64,000 bases of DNA from Cyclobacteriaceae bacterium (GTDB taxonomy: Bacteria; Bacteroidota; Bacteroidia; Cytophagales; Cyclobacteriaceae): assembly GCA_016787725.1 (NCBI GenBank), contig JAEUTZ010000025.1, forward strand, positions 335,555 to 399,554, given 5' to 3'. Below are positions 45,024 through 52,566 of the stretch, one piece after another. A model generated the notes under the pieces. That model worked only from the letters and a program-made list of their open reading frames with translations, was not told the DNA's origin and searched no databases. Position numbers and translations under genes: made by a program. Numbering within the stretch: position 1 is the stretch's first letter; each line of letters starts with the position of its first letter.

Positions 45024-46085
45024 TCAGGCCCAGGCCTTGCGCAGAAAACGCAACCAGTTGCCGTGCATCACATTTTGAATGTCTTGCTCGGTATACCCAC
45101 GTTGGCTCAGCAGTGTGCTTATCTTCTGCAAGTCGGTAATGGTCTCCAGATCATAGGGGCATTGCTCTTTGCCAAAAGCCCCATCCAGATCCGAACCAAT
45201 TCCGATGTGCAAGGAATTTCCGGCTAGCTGACAGATATGATCGTAATGATCAATCAACCGCTCGAGGTTACAATTCATTTGACGGGGGGTAGATTTTCCA
45301 CGCACCCAATGAGGCACAAGCATCCACGCATCGAGTACACCGCCAATGACCGCGCCCCGTTGAATTAATTCTTTAATCTGGTCATCGCTAAACTGCCGGT
45401 GATGCGGTACGAGCGCACGACAATTATTATGACTCGCCCACACGGGCCCATGAAAGTGCGTAAGCGCTTCCCAGAAACTGTCGTCACACAAATGTGTAGC
45501 ATCCAGGATGATGTTGAGCCGCTCCATCGCTTTCAGCAATGCTCTTCCAATCGGGGTCATACCTCCGGTGGCATCCGTTCCCTGGGCATACCGCCCCGGC
45601 CCATAATGCGCAGGGCCGATGGCCCGCAGTCCATACTGGTAAGCGATTTCAAGATGGTCCAGCGTCACCAGCGAGTCGGCTCCCTCCAGACTGAGTATAT
45701 AGCCGATCGGCCGTTGAGGAGTCCACCCGTCTACATGGGAGTCGAGCGAAGACCGGTCAGTAATGGCTTTCAGTTCACCCACGCGTTCCATTTCAGCATA
45801 CCAGGCGCGTTGGGCCTGGGTATGGGCCCACGCTTGTTCGGCCGAATGCCAACCGGAAAGCGGATTCCCAGGCGCAACATACCGGGCAATCTGGGTGGCT
45901 ACGACCAGCCCGATGTTCCCATTTCGCAATGCTTCAAAGGAGACTACGCCCTTACCACGATCGGGTTTGTCCGTGAGTCCGGCTTCACGGTCGCGAAGGT
46001 GCTCAATCGATTGCCGCAGGTCCCGGTTCCACTCCACGGCATTCATACTCAAATCCAGATGGGCATCGATAAGAAAGTGGTTCAT
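45024..46085 (-). CDS. Membrane dipeptidase family M19 (renal dipeptidase-like)
   Basis: 353 residues from the ATG at 46085, which overlaps the stop of the upstream gene (ATGA). Metal ligands fit the M19 fold: FLIDAHLDLS (HxD), ILSLEGAD (Glu), ILDATHLCDDSF (His), WASHNNCRALVPHHRQFSDDQI in two parts (His) and GIGSDLDGAFG (Asp). There is no signal peptide, so this member is cytoplasmic. M19 enzymes cleave dipeptides, and many accept a D-amino acid in the second position, which fits its operon with a D-threonine-aldolase-like enzyme and RidA. Substrate is inferred. Confidence 0.88.
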   Translation of the reverse strand: MNHFLIDAHLDLSMNAVEWNRDLRQSIEHLRDREAGLTDKPDRGKGVVSFEALRNGNIGLVVATQIARYVAPGNPLSGWHSAEQAWAHTQAQRAWYAEMERVGELKAITDRSSLDSHVDGWTPQRPIGYILSLEGADSLVTLDHLEIAYQYGLRAIGPAHYGPGRYAQGTDATGGMTPIGRALLKAMERLNIILDATHLCDDSFWEALTHFHGPVWASHNNCRALVPHHRQFSDDQIKELIQRGAVIGGVLDAWMLVPHWVRGKSTPRQMNCNLERLIDHYDHICQLAGNSLHIGIGSDLDGAFGKEQCPYDLETITDLQKISTLLSQRGYTEQDIQNVMHGNWLRFLRKAWA

Positions 46086-47179
46086 ACCGTTATTTTTCGC
46101 TTGCGTGCAACTACGTGCCAATGTCCAACCACCGTATTATTTTCTACTACCGCCACCGTTTCATGCAAAGCCACAGTCGGACAAATATGATGTGGCACAC
46201 CGTACAAAACATCACCCACCTGCAAAGTACCCGGTGTTTTCAGCACCAGGTGTTCTTCGCTGTGACCAAGGGGCTCTATACCCTCTGCATTTAAAAAGTG
46301 TACCCGCTGTGTAATCGGGTTCTCAGAGGCAATGGCTTTGTGTCCCAGATCGGTGGTAGCAACATGGTCAGCCGGTACGGAAATCACGCGCGTGACTGCC
46401 AGCGCTGCAAATAGAAACGGTTGCTCAGGCAGCAGGTGTTGATATCCGTAATCCCAAAAGATAAAAGTACCCGGACTACATTCAACTGCGGAGCGTTGTG
46501 CATGAATCGGAAAGGTAGGGGTGCCCCCGGCTACCACGGTCAGTTGAATTGGAAAGTTTTCTTCGAGCTGAACTTTCAATTCCGCTACCGCTTGAAAGGC
46601 GGCATCGCAGTTGGCTTTTCGGATCTCCAGATCGCGATCGCGCAAATGCCCATCATAGGCATGCAAACCCACAACGGTAATTCCGTTTAAGGATTGGCAA
46701 TGCGCAACAAGTTCAACGGCATTCCTGGGTGCAATACCGGTGCGATTCATCCCTACATTCAAATCAATGAAAACCGGAACCGTTACGCCCGCCAACATCG
46801 CCTGTGAAGAAAGGGCTGTGGCGGAATCAGGGTTATCAACCAGGCAGCTGTATCGGGTTTTTGGAAATTGATGAATGAGTGCAAGAAGCCGGTGCACGGC
46901 AGGGCCCACGGGCTGATAGGCGAGCAAAACATCCCGTACTTGCAGGGCGCCCAGCATTTCTGCCTCGGCTAGGGTGGCGCATTTGAATTTATAGATCCCG
47001 GCCGCCATCATCATGACACAAACCTCTGCGCATTTATTTGTTTTTACATGGGGCCGCAGGCGATCCACATCGGGCACAAAGGTGAGCAGAATGCGCAGGT
47101 TTTCCCGCACGCGGTCCGGATACACGACCAGGGCCGGAGTTGTTAGTTCTTCAATGTTATGGATGGAATACCAATTCAC
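46082..47179 (-). CDS. D-threonine aldolase / D-serine dehydratase-like PLP enzyme
   Basis: 365 residues starting with GTG at 47179. The N-terminal alanine-racemase-type barrel has TPALVVYPDRV and RPHVKTNKCAEV with the PLP lysine (K near residue 47), then FIDLNVGMNRTGI and VVGLHAYDGHLRD. The C-terminal domain has GYGHL-like DLGHKAI, LGHSEEHLVL and VLYGVPHHICPTVALHE, with the His and Cys that bind zinc or a divalent metal in the D-TA/DSD family. Members split D-threonine to glycine and acetaldehyde or dehydrate D-serine. Which one acts here is open; the RidA gene beside it favours a 2-aminoacrylate-producing dehydratase. It overlaps the M19 gene by four bases. Confidence 0.85.
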   Translation of the reverse strand: MNWYSIHNIEELTTPALVVYPDRVRENLRILLTFVPDVDRLRPHVKTNKCAEVCVMMMAAGIYKFKCATLAEAEMLGALQVRDVLLAYQPVGPAVHRLLALIHQFPKTRYSCLVDNPDSATALSSQAMLAGVTVPVFIDLNVGMNRTGIAPRNAVELVAHCQSLNGITVVGLHAYDGHLRDRDLEIRKANCDAAFQAVAELKVQLEENFPIQLTVVAGGTPTFPIHAQRSAVECSPGTFIFWDYGYQHLLPEQPFLFAALAVTRVISVPADHVATTDLGHKAIASENPITQRVHFLNAEGIEPLGHSEEHLVLKTPGTLQVGDVLYGVPHHICPTVALHETVAVVENNTVVGHWHVVARKRKITV

Positions 47180-47192
47180 GGGCAGGTCAAAA

Positions 47193-47663
47193 TTAGGCTA
47201 TCTCAAAAACCGCTTCAATCTCCACTGGAATGTTATCCGGTAACGAACCCATACCTACCGCACTGCGAACACCTACTCCCAGATCGGGCCCCCATACCTT
47301 GGCAAACAACTCACTGCAACCATTGATTACAAACGGATGTCGTTCAAAATCCGGTACAGCATTTACCATGCCCAACACTTTAATGACGCGCTTGATTTTA
47401 TTCAAACTGCCCAGGTTCGACTTGAGGGTAGCCAGAATCGCAAGCCCCACCTGCTGTGCAGCCTGTTTGGCTTCTTCGGCATTCAGGTCAACACCCACTT
47501 TTCCGATAATCAGACTCCGGTCTTCTTTCACGGTACCATGCCCGGAGACGTATACAAATTTATCCACCACCAGAAAGGGTTTATACACGCCCAGGGGTGT
47601 GGGAGGCGGTGGTAATGTCAGCTGAAGTTGTTCAAAGCGTTGATCGGGTGTGAGGGAATCCAT
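47193..47663 (-). CDS. RidA family protein (reactive enamine/imine deaminase)
   Basis: 156 residues, slightly longer than E. coli RidA (128). The family pattern is present: VYKPFLVVDKFVYVSGHGTV, an AAQQVGLAILATLKSNLGSL helix, the KVLGMVNAVPDF strand, and the RSAVGMGSLPDNIPVEIEAVFEI C-terminus in pieces, with the substrate-binding Arg of RSAVG and Glu of VEIEA in the usual places. RidA hydrolyses 2-aminoacrylate and similar enamines formed by PLP enzymes acting on serine or threonine. It is the first gene of the operon with the D-threonine-aldolase-like enzyme and the M19 dipeptidase, spaced 13 bases from the next, which fits a role in detoxifying their product. Confidence 0.88.
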   Translation of the reverse strand: MDSLTPDQRFEQLQLTLPPPPTPLGVYKPFLVVDKFVYVSGHGTVKEDRSLIIGKVGVDLNAEEAKQAAQQVGLAILATLKSNLGSLNKIKRVIKVLGMVNAVPDFERHPFVINGCSELFAKVWGPDLGVGVRSAVGMGSLPDNIPVEIEAVFEIA

Positions 47664-47809
47664 TTATAAAAGTTTGGTTCCTAAGGTCAGCAGATTTTGA
47701 ATAGAGAACAACTGACACAGATCAAAAGGCCATTTCATTTGTCAGCCGGTGCCTGTCGAAGGCTTATCGTTGCAATTGGTTGGTGTCAGTAATCGTATGC
47801 TTCACTTCA

Positions 47810-47838
47810 CCATTGCGCCTTTGCGCCCTTGCGGTGAA
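47810..47838. repeat. Short period-8 tandem repeat
   Basis: Three 8-base units CCATTGCG, CCTTTGCG and CCCTTGCG (47810-47833) flanked by TTCAC and GTGAA. The unit on the minus strand is the CGCAA(A/G)GG type. It lies in a 255-base gene-free stretch between ridA and rplI that otherwise shows no gene. Confidence 0.6.
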
Positions 47839-47862
47839 CATTCCTGCGATACTAACGCCCCA

Positions 47863-47899
47863 AAAAAGAAGAGGCCATCCCAAGCTGAGACGGCCTCTT
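47863..47899 (-). terminator. Terminator of the rpsF-rpsR-rplI operon
   Basis: AAGAGGCC (47869-47876) pairs with GGCCTCTT (47892-47899) around a 15-base loop. Read on the minus strand, the hairpin is followed by TTCTTTTTTGG. It lies 20 bases past the rplI stop. Confidence 0.75.
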
Positions 47900-47918
47900 A
47901 CAAGTTCCATTGAATGAA

Positions 47919-48362
47919 TTACTCCGCTACCACATTCACGGTAATGGTGTGCTTCACTTCTTTGTGCAGATCCAACGTCACGGTATAAGAACCTACCTGC
48001 TTGGGTTGCTCTTTGAAGTGTACTTTCTTGCGATCTACTTCAAACCCTTTGGTCTTCAAAAGGTCAGCCACCTGCACAGCTGTAACGGCCCCAAAGATTT
48101 TACCGGATTCCCCGGCCTTGGTACCAATATCAATTGTCAGGTCTCCGATCTTGGCAGCCAGCGCTTCCGCATCTTGCTTTACCTTAGCAGCCTTGTGGGC
48201 AGCCTGGCGTACATTCTCAGAAATCAATCGCTTGTTCGACTCGTTGGCGATGATGGCCACTCCGGTAGGGATCAGAAAATTCCGGCCATAGCCGGGCTTT
48301 ACTTTAACGGTATCGTTTTTGTAACCGAGTCCTGCTACATCTTGTTTCAAAATTACTTCCAT
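47919..48362 (-). CDS. rplI: 50S ribosomal protein L9
   Basis: 147 residues, the normal length of L9. The N-terminal domain MEVILKQDVAGLGYKNDTVKVKPGYG (in two parts) with GRNFLIPTGVA is the L9 signature, followed by the long connecting helix rich in Ala and Lys and a C-terminal domain. It binds 23S rRNA at the base of the L1 stalk. Third gene of the rpsF-rpsR-rplI operon, 17 bases after rpsR. Confidence 0.97.
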   Translation of the reverse strand: MEVILKQDVAGLGYKNDTVKVKPGYGRNFLIPTGVAIIANESNKRLISENVRQAAHKAAKVKQDAEALAAKIGDLTIDIGTKAGESGKIFGAVTAVQVADLLKTKGFEVDRKKVHFKEQPKQVGSYTVTLDLHKEVKHTITVNVVAE

Positions 48363-48379
48363 GGTGATACAGGGTTAGG

Positions 48380-48631
48380 TTATTTTAATGAATCCGCCAG
48401 GTACGGGAGAATCGCAATGTGACGGGCACGCTTGACGGCCTGCGCCACTTTGTTTTGGAATTTCCAGCTGGTACCGGTTAATCTGCGCGGCAAAATCTTG
48501 CCTTGCTCGTTAATAAATTTCAATAAGAAATCCGGGTCTTTGTAATCGATGTACTTGATTCCGTTTTTCTTGAAGCGGCAATACTTCGGCTTGTTCTCGG
48601 CCCGCTTAATGGGTTCGTTCATCAGGGTCAT
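48380..48631 (-). CDS. rpsR: 30S ribosomal protein S18
   Basis: 83 residues. The S18 core is clear: [37 protein letters not shown] (conserved KILPRR-TG), and [15 protein letters not shown]. The ATG at 48631 overlaps the rpsF stop (ATGA), which supports this start over the ATG three codons later. S18 pairs with S6 on the platform of the 30S subunit. Confidence 0.97.
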   Translation of the reverse strand: MTLMNEPIKRAENKPKYCRFKKNGIKYIDYKDPDFLLKFINEQGKILPRRLTGTSWKFQNKVAQAVKRARHIAILPYLADSLK

Positions 48632-49005
48632 GCTGCAACTTCCTCCTTTCTGGTGGTTTGTTTCTTGGTGCGGTTAAATTCTCCTTTGCGCCTGCGTTCG
48701 TTGTATACAACCGCATGCTTGTCAAGCGCCACCGTCAAAAAGCGCATGACGGATTCGTCTCGTCTGAATTCAGTTTCCAGCGTGTTGATCACGTCTGAGG
48801 AGGTGGTCGTAAACTCGAGCAGGTTGTAAAAGCCGGTGGACTTGTTTTGAATCGGATACGCCAATTTCTTAAGTCCCCACTTCTCTACATTGATCACCTC
48901 GGCCTTGGCCTTGGTGAGTACCTTCACGAATTTTTCGACAGTATCCTTTGCCTGGTCTTCAGACAAAACGGGATTTAAAATGAATACCGTCTCGTAATTT
49001 TTCAT
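48628..49005 (-). CDS. rpsF: 30S ribosomal protein S6
   Basis: 125 residues. It has the S6 start [18 protein letters not shown], the [21 protein letters not shown] segment in pieces, and [20 protein letters not shown], with the Lys/Arg-rich tail often found in Bacteroidota. First gene of the operon. A good promoter lies 31-62 bases upstream, giving a leader of only about 25 bases, too short for the structured S6:S18-binding leader known from many other bacteria. Confidence 0.97.
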   Translation of the reverse strand: MKNYETVFILNPVLSEDQAKDTVEKFVKVLTKAKAEVINVEKWGLKKLAYPIQNKSTGFYNLLEFTTTSSDVINTLETEFRRDESVMRFLTVALDKHAVVYNERRRKGEFNRTKKQTTRKEEVAA

Positions 49006-49035
49006 GAGTTAACTAATTGGTTTTAAAATGGACTG

Positions 49036-49067
49036 CAAAAGTAGGCAAAGGCTTCAAAAGAGCCAAA
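49036..49067 (-). promoter_or_regulatory. Bacteroidota-type promoter of the rpsF operon
   Basis: On the minus strand TTTG (49067-49064), a 20-base spacer, then TACTTTTG (49043-49036), a full match to TTTG-N19-21-TAnnTTTG. Transcription should begin near 49029, about 25 bases before the rpsF ATG. Confidence 0.82.
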
Positions 49068-49236
49068 TCTACTTTAAAATTAAAGCGATGAAAATCAGTT
49101 ACTTAACCACTGATCTCCGGAAATTAGGGGCTAATTGTAGGGGATAAGTGACTCAAGCTTGTCTGAATGGCAGAAGTAACCGCGTTTTTTAGTAAAATGC
49201 AGCCTTAAAATTTTAACCTAACAGCGCCCGGATTTC

Positions 49237-50292
49237 ATGAGCTATAGCATTAACGGAATACAACAAATCGGATTAGGGGTCGACAATGCGGATGAAGCCT
49301 GGACCTGGTACCGGCAAACCTTTGGGTTAAACGTACCCATCTTCAAAGACCGGGCAACTGCTTCGCTCATGAAGCGCTACACAGGCGATCAGGCTCACGA
49401 CCGCTATGCCATCCTGGCGATGAACCTGGAAGGCGGTGCCGGTCTTGAAATCTGGCAATACACCAGCCGCAAACCACAGGGCCAGCCAAAAATATTATTG
49501 GGCGATACCGGGGTGACCGCGATCAAATTCAAAACCCGGTCGGTGGAAGCATCCTACAATGCCTTGAACCGAAAGGGAGTTCCGCTGTTGGGCAAACCGG
49601 TAAAGGCTCCGGATGGACGCCTGCGTTTTTATCTATACGATCCGTTCAACAACCTGATTGAAGTGGTCGAATCCAGCAGTTGGTTTCAGCATCGAAACAA
49701 AACCATGGGCGGGGTGGCCGGTTGCGTGATCGGTGTCACCGATATCGATAAAGCGCTCCGGTTATACCGCGACATTCTGGGCTTCCAGGAAGTGGTCTAT
49801 GATCGAACTGGCAAGTTTGACGATGTCGCCAGCCTGGCCGGAGGGGAGCATACAATGAGAAGGGTCCTCTTGCGATCGTCCTCGCACCGCAGCGGTGCGT
49901 TCGGTCGTCTGCTGGGCCAACATGAAATTGAATTGGTGCAGGTGCAGGGAAGACAACCCGAAAAAATTTTCCAGGGCCGCTACTGGGGCGATCACGGCTA
50001 CATCCATGTATGCTTTGATGTTTCCAACATGGACGACCTGCATACCGCCTGCGAAAAAGCGGGCTACTCCTTTACGGTCGATAGCCGCAACTCGTTCGAC
50101 ATGGGCAAGGCCGCAGGCCATTTTGCCTATTGCGAAGACCCGGACGGCACCCTGGTGGAGTTAGTGGAAACACACAAGATTCCCATCGTTGAAAAAATCG
50201 GTTGGTACCTGAACCTCAAAAAACGCGATCCGATGAAACCCCTCCCGGATTGGATGCTAAAACTGCTCTCGCTCAACGGGGTAAAGGATTGA
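49237..50292 (+). CDS. VOC-superfamily protein with two or more glyoxalase-like domains
   Basis: 351 residues, cytoplasmic. The N-terminal VOC module starts IQQIGLGVDNADEAWTWYRQ and continues to FYLYDPFNNLIEVVES. The second, starting GVAGCVIGVTDIDKALRLYR, carries HIHVCFDVSNMDD-type metal-region sequence (GYIHVCFDV), and closes with FAYCEDPDGTLVELVET. The paired beta-alpha-beta-beta-beta repeats match the glyoxalase/bleomycin-resistance/extradiol dioxygenase fold. Possible activities include dioxygenation, epimerisation or glutathione-type chemistry; none can be singled out. The gene stands alone. Confidence 0.8.
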   Translation: MSYSINGIQQIGLGVDNADEAWTWYRQTFGLNVPIFKDRATASLMKRYTGDQAHDRYAILAMNLEGGAGLEIWQYTSRKPQGQPKILLGDTGVTAIKFKTRSVEASYNALNRKGVPLLGKPVKAPDGRLRFYLYDPFNNLIEVVESSSWFQHRNKTMGGVAGCVIGVTDIDKALRLYRDILGFQEVVYDRTGKFDDVASLAGGEHTMRRVLLRSSSHRSGAFGRLLGQHEIELVQVQGRQPEKIFQGRYWGDHGYIHVCFDVSNMDDLHTACEKAGYSFTVDSRNSFDMGKAAGHFAYCEDPDGTLVELVETHKIPIVEKIGWYLNLKKRDPMKPLPDWMLKLLSLNGVKD

Positions 50293-50331
50293 CGTTACTC
50301 AAATTGTTTTTCGCTGGGTGGGGGGGTGATA

Positions 50332-51246
50332 CTACTTCACCTCAAACTCAGTCGTGCCCATCAAATACCCATCGGTATAAATTTCTATCCGGTACGTTCC
50401 GGCCACATACTCCGATCCCTTGTCGTAAGTGAACACCAACAACTGTCCGGTGTTGTCAAACAAAATATCCTGGGCCGCAGTATAAAACTCCTCCTTCCCA
50501 TCCACCATAAACGTACCGGATCCGCGGGTCGTGTCAAAGATCGGTTGCCCGTTCTGATCCACAATCCGCACGATGATCTTCTTGCCCTCAATGGGGGCTA
50601 CCTTGTTTTCAGCAATGTTGAACTGCACCTTAATCTTCTCGAGTTGCTTCCTGCGAAAAGGCGGCTCCTTCTCCCGGCCTTTCGAATTCACCGACACCAG
50701 CACAAGGTTTTCAGCTTTTAGCTGCGAGGCGATCGCCACCTTGGTGGCCAGCTCTTCTTTGTTTTTAGTGAGTACATTCAGCGAATCGTTGAGTACGTTC
50801 TGCTTGGTTTTCAGCGTGCGGTTCTCAGTAAAAAGTTCTTTGTTGACAGACTTCAGTTTTTCAATTTCATCATCCTTGATCTTCAGCAACTCCTCATATC
50901 CTTCCAATCGGTCTTTTAATTCTTTGATGGCTTTCGAATTGCGGGTATTGCTGCGCTTCAACTCGGCCATCACCTCGGCCTTTGCCTTTTCCAGTTCCGC
51001 AACGTCACCCCCCAGTTTGGCGATCTCAGCAATCTTCTGATCAAGTTCGATCTTCACATCATTCAGGCGCTGCATCGTGGTGGCCAGGTCTTCTTCCGTG
51101 CTGGCCAACTCTTCTTTTACTTCCACCTTCTCCTGATAGTCGAGATAGATTTTAATGCTTTGAATGATCACAATAACGGATAGGATCGCGATCGCGATAC
51201 CTGCCTTGTTGCTTGATTTTTTGGGTTCTGCCGGTGCGGTGGCCAT
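50332..51246 (-). CDS. Membrane-anchored coiled-coil protein, unknown function
   Basis: 304 residues from the ATG at 51246. The ATG at 51261 lies upstream of, or at, the predicted transcription start of the promoter at 51266-51297, so it is unlikely to be used. After a short cytoplasmic tail comes one helix (AGIAIAILSVIVIIQSIKIYL). About 150 residues of heptad coiled coil follow (VEVKEELASTEEDLATTMQRL, ELEKAKAEVMAELKRS, KIKDDEIEKLKSVNKEL), then a C-terminal beta-rich domain of about 115 residues (IIVRIVDQNGQPIFDT, YRIEIYTDGYLMGTTEFEVK). It is often labelled a chromosome-segregation protein because of the coil, without evidence. It probably spans the periplasm and may tether envelope layers. 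Confidence 0.75.
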   Translation of the reverse strand: MATAPAEPKKSSNKAGIAIAILSVIVIIQSIKIYLDYQEKVEVKEELASTEEDLATTMQRLNDVKIELDQKIAEIAKLGGDVAELEKAKAEVMAELKRSNTRNSKAIKELKDRLEGYEELLKIKDDEIEKLKSVNKELFTENRTLKTKQNVLNDSLNVLTKNKEELATKVAIASQLKAENLVLVSVNSKGREKEPPFRRKQLEKIKVQFNIAENKVAPIEGKKIIVRIVDQNGQPIFDTTRGSGTFMVDGKEEFYTAAQDILFDNTGQLLVFTYDKGSEYVAGTYRIEIYTDGYLMGTTEFEVK

Positions 51247-51265
51247 AGGATACAAATTCAAGTGG

Positions 51266-51297
51266 CAAAAGTAAGCCTTCTTGCAGCGATAATCAAT
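51266..51297 (-). promoter_or_regulatory. Promoter of the coiled-coil protein gene
   Basis: Minus strand ATTG (51297-51294), a 20-base spacer, then TACTTTTG (51273-51266). The -7 match is exact and the -33 element differs at one base from TTTG. It lies in the gap between the methyltransferase 3' end and this gene. Confidence 0.7.
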
Positions 51298-51301
51298 GAA
51301 A

Positions 51302-52084
51302 CTAAACTGACCAGATGTAATGCTGTCGATTCAGGGCCGGATCAAAAAACAAAATGCCACACCGGTACAAGTCCACACTGGCATATACCAACTCATGGAC
51401 TTTCAAAATCTTCCAGGCGCGTTCCATTTCTTCCGAATAATAAATATCATCAATCACAATCACACCCTTTTCAGCCATCCGCTTGGCCAACAAATGAAAG
51501 TACCGCACGGTGGGCTCCTGCCGGTGGTTGGCATCCATCAGGGCAAAGTGAATCTTGGTGGGCTGTTGTAAAAATTTCGATAAAGTAGAATCCAGATTGC
51601 CTTCGATCAACTGAATGTTCCGGCTCTGGAAATAATCGAAATGGGTTTGCGCCACGGTAATCAGGTCGCGATTGCCCTCAAAGGTGGTGACGCGCACCTG
51701 CGGATCACGCGCCAGGTACAACGTAGTAATGCCAACCGAGGTGCCCAACTCCACAATAGAAGTAGCCTGTAGATACTGCACCATCCGGTACAACAGTTCG
51801 CATTGGTCCACCGGACTGGCACTCACTCGGGCTATTTTTGAAAGGGCCCGCTTACTTCCGGTAAAGTGTTTGGAAGGCGCGCCTAAATCCACCTGGTCTA
51901 TCTCCATCGTGCTTTGCAACAGTCGCTCCCGCACGGCTTCCAGGTCGGGGAAGCCGGGAAGGTGGTTTTTGTTGCGGATAACTTTTTCGTAGAAATCAAA
52001 AAAGAATGGGGAATGAATAGAGTGCGCATCCACGGTTAACAGCCAATGGCGCAGAAACGATTGTATTTGGAAAAAGGACGGCAC
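51302..52084 (-). CDS. Class I SAM-dependent methyltransferase (O-methyltransferase type)
   Basis: 260 residues starting with GTG at 52084. SAM-binding features: IVELGTSVGITTLYLA (motif I), VTTFEGNRDLITVAQTHF (acidic end of strand 2), IHFALMDANHRQEPTVRYF, then KGVIVIDDIYYSEEMERAWK at the end of strand 5. The order resembles metal-dependent catechol-type O-methyltransferases, although the divalent-metal residues are only partly evident. It is cytoplasmic. The substrate is unknown. It follows apaG by about 28 bases on the same strand, so the two may be co-transcribed. Confidence 0.8.
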   Translation of the reverse strand: MPSFFQIQSFLRHWLLTVDAHSIHSPFFFDFYEKVIRNKNHLPGFPDLEAVRERLLQSTMEIDQVDLGAPSKHFTGSKRALSKIARVSASPVDQCELLYRMVQYLQATSIVELGTSVGITTLYLARDPQVRVTTFEGNRDLITVAQTHFDYFQSRNIQLIEGNLDSTLSKFLQQPTKIHFALMDANHRQEPTVRYFHLLAKRMAEKGVIVIDDIYYSEEMERAWKILKVHELVYASVDLYRCGILFFDPALNRQHYIWSV

Positions 52085-52112
52085 AAAGAAGCTCGCTAAG
52101 CCGGAGTCGCTC

Positions 52113-52499
52113 TCAATTCAGGCGGAGAGGAGCTACCATGGTAAACGCTGGCACCATCACCTCAAATTTCACCCCATCCACGATTCGCTCCATCTGGTAC
52201 GTGCCCACCATCTTGCCAATACCCGATTTTAAATTACAGCCACTAACGTAGTGATGACGCTGGCCCGGTTCCAGTACGGGCTGTTGTCCGACCACCCCTT
52301 CACCCTCTACTTCGCGGGACGAAAAGCCAGCATCATAAATGTGCCAATGCCTGCGCAGCAATTGAATGGTATATTCGCTCTGATTTTCAATGGTGATCCG
52401 ATACGTAAAAACATAATGATACTGACTCGGGCTCGAGTAGGAGGGCTGGTATTCGGTTTCCACCGTAACCCGGATTCCTTGTGTAATTTCAGTAATCAT
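52113..52499 (-). CDS. apaG: ApaG (Co2+/Mg2+ efflux-related beta-sandwich protein)
   Basis: 128 residues, the normal ApaG length. The fibronectin-III-like fold shows the family features YRITIENQSEYTIQLLRRHW, VVGQQPVLEPGQRHHYVSG, and GKMVGTYQMERIVDG with the glycine-rich loop. In E. coli apaG is linked to ApaH and cobalt resistance, but its function is not firmly known; here it has no apaH neighbour. A likely promoter ends only five bases before the ATG, so the transcript may be leaderless. Confidence 0.9.
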   Translation of the reverse strand: MITEITQGIRVTVETEYQPSYSSPSQYHYVFTYRITIENQSEYTIQLLRRHWHIYDAGFSSREVEGEGVVGQQPVLEPGQRHHYVSGCNLKSGIGKMVGTYQMERIVDGVKFEVMVPAFTMVAPLRLN

Positions 52500-52504
52500 C
52501 CGGT

Positions 52505-52534
52505 CAAAAATATCATTTTTTTCTATTTTTCAAC
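52505..52534 (-). promoter_or_regulatory. Promoter of apaG, possibly leaderless
   Basis: Minus strand GTTG (52534-52531), an 18-base spacer, then TATTTTTG (52512-52505). Only five bases separate the -7 element from the apaG ATG at 52499, so transcription would begin at or beside the start codon. Confidence 0.5.
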
Positions 52535-52566
52535 CCGCAACAGTGCTGGTTCATCGAAATATAATA

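Noticed and set aside
45399-46190. Plus-strand frame of 263 codons across the M19 and D-threonine-aldolase-like genes
   Set aside because: Both minus-strand genes carry full sets of family motifs; the opposite frame is rich in R, G and P without a fold.
49006-49236. A riboswitch or structured leader between rpsF and the VOC gene
   Set aside because: Only a promoter and AT-rich sequence are visible; I found no strong stem long enough to suggest a folded leader.
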